A DNA stretch of 27,596 nt from Bipolaris cookei (Eukaryota; Ascomycota; Dothideomycetes; Pleosporales; Pleosporaceae). Location: the NCBI GenBank assembly GCA_002286855.1, contig NRSV01000154.1, positions 1 through 27,596 of the forward strand, written 5' to 3'. The notes beneath the pieces were generated by a model that had not been told where the DNA came from, made no database searches, and worked only from the letters and a program-made list of their open reading frames with translations. The stretch's first letter is position 1. Every line of letters begins with the position of its first letter. Shown in pieces: positions 1 to 9,618 of this stretch. A program made the translations under genes and the position numbers.

Positions 1-877
1 TGATTGGGAGCTGGCTTTGCCAGGTATTGACTTGCTTTAGAAGAAATTCTCCTGAGTATCCTTCGGTGGTTGTAAGGATAAGGTTGTTTCTTTTGCTTGT
101 TGCTACCTGTTGGATAACTGGGCCAGCAATGCCTGCCTTTTGGAAGGCTTGGTTAATCTTATTTCTTACTAGTAGAGGGCTAATTGTTTGGCCCTCTTCT
201 AGCGTGACTAGCGTCTGGTAGTAAGATACTGGTTTCTTCGCTGGTTGCGCTGGCTTCTTCCTTGGCTGAATTGTTGTCCAGGCTTGGTTTGTGTTGTTAG
301 CTGCTACTGCAGCGTAGGAGGTTTGGGCTGGTTTTTGGGTAGATTGCGCAGCTATTGGTTGTGCCTTATTTGACGCTGCAATCGTGGCTTGTTTAAGCGT
401 CTTTGTTGCTTGCTGCGATGCGTTTGCGAGCGTCGCTGAGTGGTAAGCTAGCTTGGCAGATAGCTTTTCTGTAATTTGGTTAGCTACTCTACCCGTTTCA
501 GTATAGTCTCTGAAGACGTCAAGTAGCTCTAGTAGCTTGTTTTGAGCTACGTGGGATTCTTCCATTGTGGAGGCTTGGAGGATAAGGTCTCTAGCCCAAT
601 AGATTGCCTGTTCAGAGTTCTTGGCGGTTGGTTTTGGGCTGGAGGTGTTTTGGTATGGGTTTCTGCCTCTGTAGATAGTCTCTGGCGAGAAGTTGGCATA
701 TCGCTTGTTTGGTGGTAGTATTGGTATTTCAAACACGCTAGGTGTTTGCTGGTTTTGGGTGGGCGTAGCTGGTGTGGATTCTATATCCATTTCTCTGTCA
801 ATCTGAGCCTCCGGACCTAGGCTCTCCTGTCTGCTTTGTTGGGTGTTTACTATAATAGTATCACTATCTGGCGGCAT
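1..877 (-). CDS. LINE (Tad1/I-like) ORF1, gag-like protein, cut by the window edge
   Basis: An open frame of 292 codons starts at ATG 877-875 and runs without a stop to base 1, so its C-terminus lies outside the window. The N-terminal third is rich in Gln, Ser, Thr and Pro. A helical Ala/Gln/Lys-rich middle follows, then a region with the pattern QTISPLLVRNKINQAF and NNLILTTTEGYSGEFLL. That last region resembles the RNA-binding part of fungal Tad1-type LINE ORF1 proteins, which coat the element RNA before target-primed reverse transcription. No zinc knuckle is visible yet; it would be expected further downstream. The lack of any stop is unusual among the decayed repeats here and suggests a younger copy. 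The family call is recognition by pattern only. Confidence 0.7.
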   Translation of the reverse strand, partial: MPPDSDTIIVNTQQSRQESLGPEAQIDREMDIESTPATPTQNQQTPSVFEIPILPPNKRYANFSPETIYRGRNPYQNTSSPKPTAKNSEQAIYWARDLILQASTMEESHVAQNKLLELLDVFRDYTETGRVANQITEKLSAKLAYHSATLANASQQATKTLKQATIAASNKAQPIAAQSTQKPAQTSYAAVAANNTNQAWTTIQPRKKPAQPAKKPVSYYQTLVTLEEGQTISPLLVRNKINQAFQKAGIAGPVIQQVATSKRNNLILTTTEGYSGEFLLKQVNTWQSQLPI

Positions 878-1074
878 TTTATTACTAAGCTTTTCTCTTA
901 GTAAGTAGCTAGGTGGTCTGTTTGTTTTTGTTTTCGTGGTTGAGACGTGTTCAAAATAGCTACTTTACCAGCTTCTGGCTCTATAGCGCGTAGGCTGCAC
1001 GACGTCGCACTAGTTGCAATCGATTTTTTGGGATAGATTTGTATATATTCAGCTAAAATTACACCTATTCTGAG

Positions 1075-1480
1075 AAACTCGAAGTTGGTGTTGTGTTTTG
1101 ATTGCCGCCTGATTGTCTGCGTAGAAATGGATGTCTTGGCCTTTACTTGCTATTGTAGCAGCGTACTCGAAGGCTATTGTAATCCCTTCTAGTTCTCCGT
1201 TGTATACTAGCTGGGAGTCGCCTATATTTGCCGTTTTTGACTAGACCGCTTCTTGGCTAGCATTGTAAGCTACTAGGCCTATCCATATTCCTGTCCTGTC
1301 TTTGACCTTTGAGGCGTCTGAGTAGATCGCTATGAAGTTGTCTCCTATCCGCGATTGGATGTGTTCTGTGTGAGCGATCGCCTCTTCCTCTTTAGTCGTT
1401 CTTGAGATAGTTACAGAATATTTATGACTGTCCCATGGCTAGAACTTGAATGGAATGGTCTCTTCTATGTCTTATGTGTC
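1075..1480 (-). pseudogene. LINE RNase H domain fragment
   Basis: The minus-strand translation shows an RNase H core in order: YSDASK (first Asp), NGELEGIT (Glu) and YADNQAA (second Asp). It is interrupted by a TAG after QEAV. The same three motifs occur at the right end of the window in the other LINE, in the same order. The fragment lies upstream of the ORF1 start at 877 on the same strand. RNase H belongs at the 3' end of ORF2, so this must be a separate, older copy and not part of the ORF1 element. Both its RT and its 3' end are missing. The 197 bases between it and the ORF1 start (878-1074) show no coding signal and may be LINE 5' UTR. Confidence 0.75.
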
Positions 1481-1670
1481 TTGTAGAATAGAACTAGTGC
1501 ACTTGTAGCATAATTTCACTCAAAATGTAGCATTCATCACACTTGATATCTACGTAGTAGAAGATATTTTTATAGACGAGGCTATAGACCCAAACTAAAA
1601 GCTACAACTAGGTACTATTTAGTCTAGAATCACATCCTTCTCTTTATGCTCTACCAAATTGATGAAGTTT

Positions 1671-4600
1671 TTAAGCGCGATCCGGCTTCGATCCGTCGAA
1701 TGGAAACTTGAGTACACTGATAGTATTTGAGTACTGGGAGAGTTCTGGGTTAAGCTGGCCCTGTAGGAGTAGGATAGTCAGCATCAATCTCCGTGCGAAT
1801 ATATTGCAGTAACGTACAAGGTCTACCGGACAAGTAGCTTCTTGAGCACCATAACGAGTGATCTCTGCTTTGCCGTCCTTTGTCTTTATCAAAACTTGCT
1901 GGGTGCTGGCCTGCGAAGGGTCCCCCTGCAAATAATTGAAAGGCTCAATGGTGATAGCAGAATGTGCTGTGGAAAAGACAGTGTTTGGGAGGTCGCCAGT
2001 GTGAGGCATGTGGTGCATGCCCAGATTGAACCAAATAACGCTAATGATGTTAGAACATGATGTTTTACAAGAAAATCAATCAATCTTACATGTCCTCCTG
2101 CATAAGAGACTCTCCATTGAAGTATTCGTTGAAGTCCACTTGAGGATCCTCGGGGGTAAGCGAGTTGTATGCGCCGACCGCATAAATCTCGTTATCCTTC
2201 TGTTTAGTAACGTAGAGGTTATGGGTAGTGTGGTGAGCCGCATTTTGAGTAACGTCCGAATTCTCGATCGTAAGGTAGGCAACACCGGACGCTGATACGA
2301 TTAGCAAATGATATGGCTTATTTCAAAGTTTTGTAGCGAACCTGGGACGAGCCTATAACCAGGCAATTCACCGTATTTATTCTTCGCGTCCTTGTTGACA
2401 ACGGCGTACATTGTGCCACCGTTAGGCGACCAGTTAATCTTTCCCTCGTCTTCGTTTTCAATGAAGCTTCTCACAGCCTTCATGGTCTTGTGCGTTCGAT
2501 TTCCAGACCATTTGTACCTTTGTAAAAGTTAATACGGCTCGTTTGATGCTAGGTTTGTGAGGGATTTATCATACGTCTCAGTGGTTGGCACGATAGCAAC
2601 CTTCTGTAGTGAATTAGCTTCTCCCAAGATGTCAAAGTCAGCCTTGAAGGTAATGACATGGTCATGCAGGGATCCGGAGAGGCTATCATGGATCTTGAAA
2701 CCATAGTCGTCGTTTTGGGCATAAAATGCCGACGAAATATATCCCGAGGCCCGAATTGCGACTTCAATCGACCCATCGAGGGAGAACTGGTATGTAGTCA
2801 TGTAGTCGTAGTTGCCAATAGTGTAGACGGCGCGAACGTTAAACGCAATATTCTTAGTAACAGTTGTATAACCAGCCCAGGAGTGACGCTGGATGGGAAA
2901 TCCTTTGTCAATCTCAAACATGCCTTGCTCTATTAGTAGTGTGATTCTCATTCCAGGCTCTAAGGAAAGTCTTACATAAACCATCATTCTGCGTGTATGT
3001 AGTCTCGCCGGTAGTTTGAGACACATTAAGGAAATGGGAATAGGCTGGGCAGTCGTAGCCTAGAGCAACTTAGATCAGTATTATGTTCAATGGCTCACTA
3101 ACAGTTTTAATGTTCACCTTTGACAAGGGATATCATTGTGGGCCCAAAGCCGCTCAAGCTGTCAAAGTAACTGAGGCAAACCGTTTAGCAAAAGTAAGTG
3201 CGTCACTAGGGATTTTGAAGCCATACCATGTGCCTGATTGTACCGGGTCGATTCCCCTATTCATCAAGTCAACATGTTAGCATGTTGTAAAAGTATTTAA
3301 GCGTTGAATCTTGGCTTACGCGTAATGTGCAATGGCTTCGTCCATTCCAAGCTAGGTATTAGTTAGCCACATTACCAAAGAAGCAATGTAAAAGCCTAGC
3401 TTACTTCGTAGATAATCCTCTTGCCCTTGTAATGGACATCGTAGAGGCGCAAGCCATTGTCGCGGGTGGTGCTAACGTAGAATGAGAAATCCACTAGAAA
3501 ACCATCAGATACATGTCGGGGTTTCAATGCAAGGCTCAAATATCAACTCACTCCAGGTCACATAGTTCTCCTCCTCATCAACAGTAAATCTTTCCTTGCC
3601 TGCTTGGACTGGCGCAGGTGGTGGAAGGTTATCAAGAGGCAAAGAGTCTCCAAGTGTTCGGGTATGAGCCCAAGGCTCGTCCACGTTCATTCCCAAAGAC
3701 TTGAAGTTCAGTTCATTAATAACCTTGCGGAAGTCATCCAGAGTTGGGTAGAACTCGCTGTTGTAGACCCAGCCAGTCACTTTCCACTTGCTAGGGTCGC
3801 GGCCGGTGATATCCGTTCTCATGTAGAGGCCTAGCGGCAGAAGAGAGATTGTATCGTAGATGCTTGTGACTGGGGCATTAAATCCTTGCCACATAATAAC
3901 CTTGCCTTCAGACACCGTAATCGGAGCAGCAAAAGCCAGGGGTACTTGGAGGCCATCATCAACCGTCTTTATATGCTCACATTAGCTACTTAGACACAAG
4001 GCCAAGAGATCACATTAAACTCACGAGGTTCCAAAGCTTCTTTGTTACATCTTCCGCGTCCTTCATATTCTGCAGGTTAAATGTAGCATACTCCTCCGTG
4101 TCTGGGTTTACTACTGAGATCTTCGGGTTCTTCCTAGTGTTGGCGAAAGTGAAGGGCAGCACAGCCGACGCATTGGTGATTGGCAGAGGGCCGACTTTGA
4201 ACTCCTGAAGATAGGCCTTCTCTGGAGCTCCGAACATTACCGCAGCCAAGGCGTACCTAGTCGGAGTCCCGCTGCTGTTGGATAGCAGAGGAAGAATATC
4301 TGTCTTGTTGGGCATCATGAGCTCAACTGACATGCTGGAAAACCGGTCATTCTTGTTAGATGGATACGTAGGCAGCTGGTTTGTTTCACACGTACACTTT
4401 GTTGTCCCGACTACATACTGGGTTAGTAATGCCTTTGTCGCAAACCTTTGGGCAGACCCAACGTACCTTGTAGCATTATTTGCATTAGTTAAATTGAATC
4501 CGACGGCGTCACTGTGCAAAAAAGCCAAGACTTCTCTTGTTTCTGCCTTCGTCAACCCACCCCAGAAGTTTTTGTGCGGAGCAACAGAGGGAGGCTGTTC

Positions 4601-4723
4601 CACCGAACAAGTACCTTCCATACGCTTTTCATGGATGCTCCTGTCGATCCGTCTTTCCCAGAAGGCATTGCCCGGGACGATGAGTCCTAGGCAGGCCGCG
4701 AGGATGGCGCTGGAGAGAAGCAT
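1671..4723 (-). CDS. Copper amine oxidase (primary-amine oxidase), 11 exons
   Basis: Oxidises primary amines to aldehydes with release of H2O2 and NH3, using copper and topaquinone. The exons I derive are 4723-4025, 3966-3552, 3493-3405, 3351-3320, 3256-3227, 3170-3118, 3059-2976, 2923-2575, 2517-2342, 2291-2090 and 2040-1671. All ten introns are GT-AG and 49-63 nt long, and the sum is 2499 nt, giving 832 residues. Residues 1-22 are hydrophobic (signal peptide or anchor). The topaquinone motif TIGNYDY places the modified Tyr at about 506. The copper ligands are His554 and His556 (LHDHV) and about His720 (GMHHMPHTGDLPNT). The likely catalytic base is about Asp425 (YFDSLSGFG). I chose ATG 4723 because the frame upstream opens only with GTG and then meets a stop. 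No disabling change is seen. It probably acts in the secretory route, cell wall or outside. Confidence 0.93.
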
Positions 4724-4817
4724 TATGAGTAATCGCTGTTTTATCACAGTAATAATTTAGCTCGAGAGAGACAAATCTGCGTGGTAGGACAAATGATTCG
4801 AAAGTTAACTCAGGCCT

Positions 4818-5325
4818 TTATATAGATAAATACATCATCGCTAAGTTGGGTGTCCTCAAATACAGGCTCACGTACGTCCATACCTGAGTTAGTCTGCTGT
4901 AAGATATCCGGTGGCGACCATTATTGAGTTTGTCGTATGATTCTCCACGGGAATTATCATCAATCCGGAGTGTATAGACAGGGTTCTCTGTTGCATATCC
5001 CGCATTCAATATTCCACAGATTCACGGTAGTTACTGCTCGATACTGTGAACTTGGCATTCCCTGTAGTAGCGAGGTTAGAACGGAACAGAACGGAAAAGT
5101 TCCGCATTAACATCGGGCTCATCTCCAGTAATGGAAACTTCCAGCCACCATCAACTACGTCTATCGAAGTAGTTATCTAGGCTATCTTATAGTCGATAAC
5201 AGAATAACCTAATGAACCTTTGTAAGCATACCCACGTCCTTCCCGGCTTCCGTTATCTGGAGGTTCCCCGGATCAAGCAGTGTTCGGTCCGATTGTTATT
5301 TGGCCTCTCGTAAACATCAAGTACT
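4818..5325 (-). pseudogene. Unidentified protein-like relic upstream of the amine oxidase
   Basis: Several short minus-strand stretches read like real protein but sit in different frames. One, around 5280-5215, contains DPGNLQITEAGKDVGMLTK. One at about 5170-5012 contains VDGGWKFPLLEM and RNFSVLFRSNLATTGNAKF and ends in TGA. One at 5009-4818 contains ENPVYTLRIDDNSRGESYDKL. Stops and frame changes separate them, and I could not join them with convincing introns. They could be a decayed gene or exons of a gene I fail to model. I do not recognise the family. The promoter of the amine oxidase must lie within 4724-5532, and I see no clear TATA or CAAT box there. Confidence 0.25.
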
Positions 5326-5532
5326 ATTTCGTAAGAGTACCTCCCACTTAGTCAGGAACGATATAGAATATATATTTTAAAGATGAAAACGTGCGCTAGA
5401 TTATTCTTTAGCTAATAAGTATAATACAAAGCGATGTTTCTATATTCCAGGATAGAACAGCGGATAAAGCTACTGTATTCGTGCCGACGCGTAAGCCGAC
5501 TGATAGTAGGACCGAATACTACTGTTGCCCTA

Positions 5533-5957
5533 ACGTGCGGGATCAGTGAGCTGGGCAGATCAGTAAGCTGGCCGCCCAAAAAACCACCAAAAATCGCAAA
5601 AAACTGACCCTTGCAAATTCAACAACGCGTAGGTAATAAACTCTATAAATCTAATGGTAGCCTTTTCTACTTACTTTGAAGCTCCTACTAGGATTCTAGA
5701 CAAATAAACCTTTGGGGGACTGAGATATTGAGATTTTATCAAGTTTTAGCCCCCAAATCACTAGATCTGGAGATCTACTAAATTAAGTATTTACTTACTA
5801 AGCCTAGAGCTTCAAGATAAGTAGGAAAGGCTAGAGTTAGATTTATAGAGTTTATTATCTAGGCGTTGTTGAATTTGCAAGGGTCAGTTTTTGCGATTTT
5901 TGGTGGTTTTTTGGGCGGCCAGCTTACTGATCTGCCCAGCTCACTGATCCCGCACGT
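5533..5957. mobile_element. Fold-back MITE of the pogo/Fot1 type
   Basis: A 425-bp element is flanked by TA at 5531-5532 and 5958-5959. Its arms, 5533-5684 and 5807-5957 (152 and 151 bp), are near-perfect inverted repeats. The outer ~95 bp differ by one base of length in an A run, and divergence rises toward the centre. The 122-bp loop has no ORF. The ends read ACGTGCGGGATC, the same ACGT terminus as elements A, B, C and G. It has no coding capacity, so any movement would need a transposase from a related full-length element. None of the transposases in this window has the same TIR sequence. Confidence 0.92.
5541..5574. repeat. Two 17-bp direct repeats in the MITE TIR
   Basis: Copies start at 5541 and 5559-minus-one (5558), sharing GATCAGTxAGCTGGxC. 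The opposite TIR carries the mirror pair. They are likely binding sites of the mobilising transposase. Confidence 0.75.
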
Positions 5958-6854
5958 TATAGTAAACAGTACGTACATAATAAGGGAGCACGAGGGTACA
6001 TCTCGTCTCGCCTAGACCATAGCCAATCGGTTGTACTGGTGCGTAAGCCTGAAAAGAGCCCTTTTGAACATGTCCCATAGATTTAGGCCTCCACATTGCT
6101 GGAGACTATTACGCTAAAGTGGGGCTTCTCAAATGAACGCACGGTTATTGGGATGAACTACAAAGAGATTCTCTCACTAAAAATTAGGGAAAGGATACAA
6201 AATGCGTTTGAGAAGCGTACAAGTTGGATAAGTAGCGGGCAGAGAAGATAGCCCCTGTCCCTGCCCACACTAAGCGTTCAAAACGAGCCTGCAGTTTACC
6301 AATGCGTAAATACTTGATTCCTGGGACTGGAACCATCAAGCCCAAGTCATGATTTATGGCCCATGCATACTATGCTAAACCTCTGGCGATATGAGGGACC
6401 CTGTGATAGCACAAGTAGTAAGTATATCCATTACAATGCTGAACCAATAGAGGGAAGAAAAGCGTATAACCCCCATTCCGTGACGTAGTTTATAAGCGTG
6501 TCGTGCATACAAGCGAGTCGCGCACCCTACCAGCTCTGCGCACCTCTATAAGCATATGTTGCAAAATGCGCAGCTGTCGGAAGCACAAACTTTGTAATAG
6601 TAATTCATGCCGATTGACCGTAGATTGGCCGATAATCTCTACATAAGCAGATGAGACGATGCAGATAATGATGAATCAATCCTCTTCACAAATCTTCCCT
6701 TACGCATCAATAAATGCGATAGCATATATCTCAATAACGTAACAGTATAATAAAGTGACTGCATAGCGAGCGCGTTACCCTAACAAGACATCAAACCTTC
6801 TATACACAAGACCTCATCACCACTTAAATATATCATAGCCTATAGTATACAATG
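5958..6854. other. No gene found between MITE and element L
   Basis: About 900 bases with scattered stops in all frames. I see no recognisable domain, TIR pair, tRNA or long repeat. A weak inverted pair (CTTCTCAAATGAACGC near 6124 against GCGTTTGAGAAG near 6203) is imperfect. The 3' end of the decayed element L should lie at the right side of this stretch, but its TIR could not be identified. Confidence 0.5.
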
Positions 6855-7297
6855 TTAATCGCTAGCATCTGTTACGTCTTTTTTACATGTGCGTGGGTTG
6901 TGCCCTACCTCGCCGCAGCGCTTACAGTGCCTTTTGTGCTGCTTGCCTGCGCCTATTCGGGCCCTACCTTCACGCGTTTCCTCCTCCACCTGCACCCTAA
7001 CGTCTAGTTCGGCCATCAGTTCTTCTGCCTGTTCCTTCGAAAGGCCCCCGCCCTCTCGGATCCGCTTCCACTTCCGCAGTTTACGCTCAGAAGCAGCCCT
7101 ATTTGACGCTTCAAGCTGCAGCACTCGGGCTGCTAGCAATGTCTGCGAATGTAGTATCATCTCAGTGCCCTTTATAAGCTGGTTAAGCATATCAACCATA
7201 ATAGAAGGTGAAGAACCCTGATATTTTTGGATGCGATTTCGAAGCAGCGTAGATTGAGTCTCTACTTCAGCAGCGTTGGTGGGTGTTTTGGGGTTTC
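6855..7297 (-). pseudogene. Element L: C-terminal fragment of a pogo-like transposase with CCHC knuckle
   Basis: The minus-strand frame ends at TAA 6857-6855 and reads back to about 7297, where it meets LINE 3' sequence. It covers the region after the DDE domain: a VETQSTLLRNRIQKYQGSSPS motif common in Fot1/pogo transposases, a helical leucine-rich segment, a basic stretch, and a zinc knuckle CKRCGEVGHNPRTC (C-x2-C-x4-H-x4-C). The HTH and catalytic domains are absent. The knuckle and the charged tail resemble those of element A, so L belongs with the ACGT/zinc-knuckle group. The open frame over about 145 codons suggests modest age, or cutting by a LINE insertion. Confidence 0.8.
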
Positions 7298-7314
7298 ATT
7301 GTGTCGCCCCTGGT

Positions 7315-7558
7315 ATTGTTATTCGATTATAATCTATGTAGCTCGTGGCCATGTAAGACTTTGGCCGGAGGCCATTCTAGGGGGTAATTATTTACAATTT
7401 GGGGGTTTGTGGTGTATAGCCTAGCTATGATACTTCGGCCTTTGTCTAGATAAGCTGTTTTTAGCTTTATAGATGCCTGGTGCTAAAGAGCAGTTTGATA
7501 ACAGAAAGAGATGTTAGATAGCTAGGCAATCCTCCAGCGGGCTCTTTTACGGGAAAAG
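7315..7558 (-). mobile_element. 5'-truncated LINE copy, 3' UTR only
   Basis: This block aligns along its length with 26083-26320, the 3' UTR of the LINE at the right end of the window. Shared landmarks include TTCGGCCTTT, CCAGCGGGCTCT and TATTTACAATTTGG. It is on the same strand as the right-hand LINE and ends inside the element L transposase sequence. No coding part of the LINE remains here. The next 168 bases (7559-7726) hold two diverged copies of a TTTTAATGAGT-containing stretch and no gene. Confidence 0.75.
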
Positions 7559-7734
7559 AAAAAGATTGACTATTTAGTTTGAAGAGCAACTGTCTCTAAT
7601 TTTAATGAGTAGCTCTCTCTTTCACTTGTAGTGGGTCTTCCTCTTAAGTTTTAATGAGTCACTCTCTTAGCTAAGAGTACTGTAGTACTGCAGTGGTTTA
7701 GAGCCCCCGATCGGTGAGGGAGACTACCGTGCTG

Positions 7735-7768
7735 CCCGGCGTAACGCCCGGCCCGGCGTAACGCCCGC
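7735..7768. repeat. 17-bp tandem unit in the left TIR of D
   Basis: Two copies at 7735-7751 and 7752-7768 differ only at the last base. The right TIR (8785-8808) has a single copy, so the two ends are unequal. Confidence 0.85.
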
Positions 7769-7879
7769 TTCGATCACCAAAATCAAAACGCTAACATGAA
7801 ACTATTAAGCCACGTACGATAGCTATTATCACGATATTTTCTAGTGTTGAGCTCTAGAGGCCTTAATTGATATATATAG

Positions 7880-8726
7880 CTATCTATATTTTGATAGGAG
7901 CTTGATTGTTCGGCCGTGTCGTGATTGAGATGGTGGTGGGCCTGCTGCAGCACCTGCAGCCTCAACGCCAGCCTGAGGCTGCGCAGCAGCTCTCTTTTTT
8001 GAAGCAGCCTTTATAGAAGCCTTAAGACTACGTTTCTTGCCCCTTTGAGAAGTTTTTTGAGCTCGTTGGAGGCGTTGTTGAGCTCTACGAGCTGCCTGTC
8101 GGGTAGCTTGATCTGCAGCTCTCTCAGCTCTCGCCTTCTCCCTCGCTATCCTAGCCTCTGCTCTAGCCTCTCGCCTTATCTGAAGCTCCTGAGCCTTGGC
8201 CTGCTTCCGATCCTCTCGTTCACGAGCTCTCTCAGCTTTCTGGTGTTGTAGCTGCTCTTCTTCAAGCCCTTGTTGGAGCTGGCGATCACGTGCCTCCTTC
8301 ACCTTCCTTGGAGACCAGAATACAGCTTATACTTTAGTCCTAAATCAGCCTGGTGGCATGAGCGATCAATCCCAGTTGCCCAGCGTGAAATAAGATTAAC
8401 CTGATAGCGCTGGATAAAGCGATCAACCCAGCCTTTTCCAAGCTCTTTTTTGCGATATCTGAAGCGAAGCGCAGTATCATAGGCCGTGTAGGAGGCAGGC
8501 CTTGCTTTGTAAGACGTTCAATATAGTATAGAATCTCCTGCTCTTGCTGGGGGTAGAGTGCTTGCTGGTTTTGAGCCTTAATGCTGCGTGAGCTTGCGAC
8601 GCCCTGGTGTCTCCGCGCGAGCGTTGAACGATTAACACTAAACTTTGCTGCAATTTGAGAATATACAAGTTTTTCGCCAGGCTCTAGTGCTTCAATAGCT
8701 GCAAGTGCAGCCTCAATCGGGCTCAT
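7880..8726 (-). pseudogene. Element D transposase relic (DDE deleted)
   Basis: Begins at ATG 8726 with a helix-turn-helix region (IEAALAAIEALEPGEKLVYS, then RSTLARRHQG), followed by a region with TKQGLPPTRPMI. A frameshift near 8440 moves the frame to one reading GKGWVDRFIQRYQ and SRWATGIDRSCHQADLG. The sequence then jumps, near 8330, straight to the C-terminal coiled coil (KVKEARDRQLQQ onward). The whole DDE catalytic core is missing. The C-terminal tail is a very basic Arg/Ala/Glu coiled coil ending HGRTIKLLSKYR at 7880. It cannot encode an active transposase, but the DNA-binding part and the TIRs remain. It resembles E and F in N-terminal sequence. Confidence 0.85.
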
Positions 8727-8810
8727 ATTGATAGAGTTATCGCGGGTTGAACTTTGGTGGCTGTTGCGATTTTGGTGATCGAAGCGGGCGTTACGCCGGG
8801 CAGCACGGTA

Positions 8811-9222
8811 GTGCCCGCGAGGCGCTAGAAAAACAGCAACACCATGAAAAAAACTCCAAAAACAGCAGCAGAGGAATGAGCGAGCTACAGCAGCTATATA
8901 AAAGAAAGCAGATGGCTACAGAGGCTCGGGCGGCTCGCAAAATGACCAAAGTAGTGCGGCAGCAGGAGCGTGCTGCCTCCGCAGCACGACTAGTTACCGC
9001 GCGCGCTCATAAAGCAGTAGATTGCGCTGCTATAACCGCATAAAAAGCTTTATATAAGCTAAATGCAGCTAAAAAAAGCTTCATCGACTCAGAATAAATA
9101 AACCAAAGCGACATCGTGTTGTGGATGCTGAAAGTGGTGGTGATGCATCACCGCCCGCCAAGCCTCCCACCAAAACTACCACGCGCGGCCGCAGTGTGCG
9201 GTTACCCAGCAAATATCAGTAG
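8811..9222 (+). pseudogene. Fragment K: C-terminal part of a pogo-like transposase
   Basis: To the right of D a plus-strand frame reads LEKQQHHEKNSK, a helical Gln/Lys/Arg/Ala region to about 9040 and, after a stop and frame change, a segment ending TRGRSVRLPSKYQ with TAG at 9220-9222. The tail corresponds to the C-termini of D, E, F and J but is not the same sequence, so it is a further family. Nothing of its HTH or DDE domains is seen left of D, so K is 5'-truncated. Between 9223 and 9378 two GGTGGG repeats 16 bp apart may be the remains of its 3' TIR. Confidence 0.7.
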
Positions 9223-9387
9223 ATATATAAAATATACGATCATTACAGTACTCCAGCATAGAATGTCGCGATAACAACGTTTTAATGGTGGTTAAAAGCT
9301 TCATTTTTTGGTGGGCGCGCATTTTGGTGGGGTGTCACATTGGCTGGACTGTTGCACGCACTGACAGCTACGTACGTAGCGGACCGG

Positions 9388-9421
9388 GTTTCGACTCACC
9401 CAAGGTTTCCGCTCACCTACC
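9388..9421. repeat. 17-bp direct repeats in the left TIR of H
   Basis: GTTTCGACTCACC at 9388 is repeated as GTTTCCGCTCACC at 9405. The right TIR has the same pair with the same spacing. Confidence 0.8.
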
Positions 9422-9584
9422 AGAACTCAACACCCTCATCAAAACATGTGTTTTCTCGCCACCCACATTGCCAAAATGGATACCCCTAAAGAATCTATTC
9501 AACCAGCCATCCGTGATCTCAGTGCTGGTGTTTTTAAGAGTCAAAGAGCTGCTGCAAAGGCTTACAATACCGAATTTGACCGTG

Positions 9585-9618
9585 TAACGCCCGGGACGAC
9601 GTAACGCCCGATCCGCGC
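9585..9618. repeat. 17-bp direct repeats in the left TIR of E
   Basis: TAACGCCCG occurs at 9585 and again at 9602, exactly 17 bp apart. Confidence 0.75.

Larger units (their letters stand above)
7727..8808 (-). mobile_element. Element D: internally deleted pogo-like transposon
   Basis: TA is duplicated at 7725-7726 and 8809-8810. The terminal inverted repeats begin CCGTGCTGCCCGGCGTAACG on both sides. At 1082 bp it is about half the size expected for a full element, because the catalytic part of the transposase is gone. The left TIR has one extra 17-bp unit relative to the right one. It lies against fragment K on its right. Confidence 0.88.

Noticed and set aside
2658..2936. A 92-codon plus-strand frame opposite the amine oxidase
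   Set aside because: It is antisense to exon 8 of a complete gene and shows no domain.
4278..4760. A 160-codon plus-strand frame opposite amine oxidase exon 1
   Set aside because: Mirror frame of a well-supported coding exon. No motif of its own.
9283..9320. Two GGTGGG repeats as a 17-bp box pair of fragment K
   Set aside because: Their spacing is 16 bp, and the left end of K is missing, so the TIR cannot be verified.
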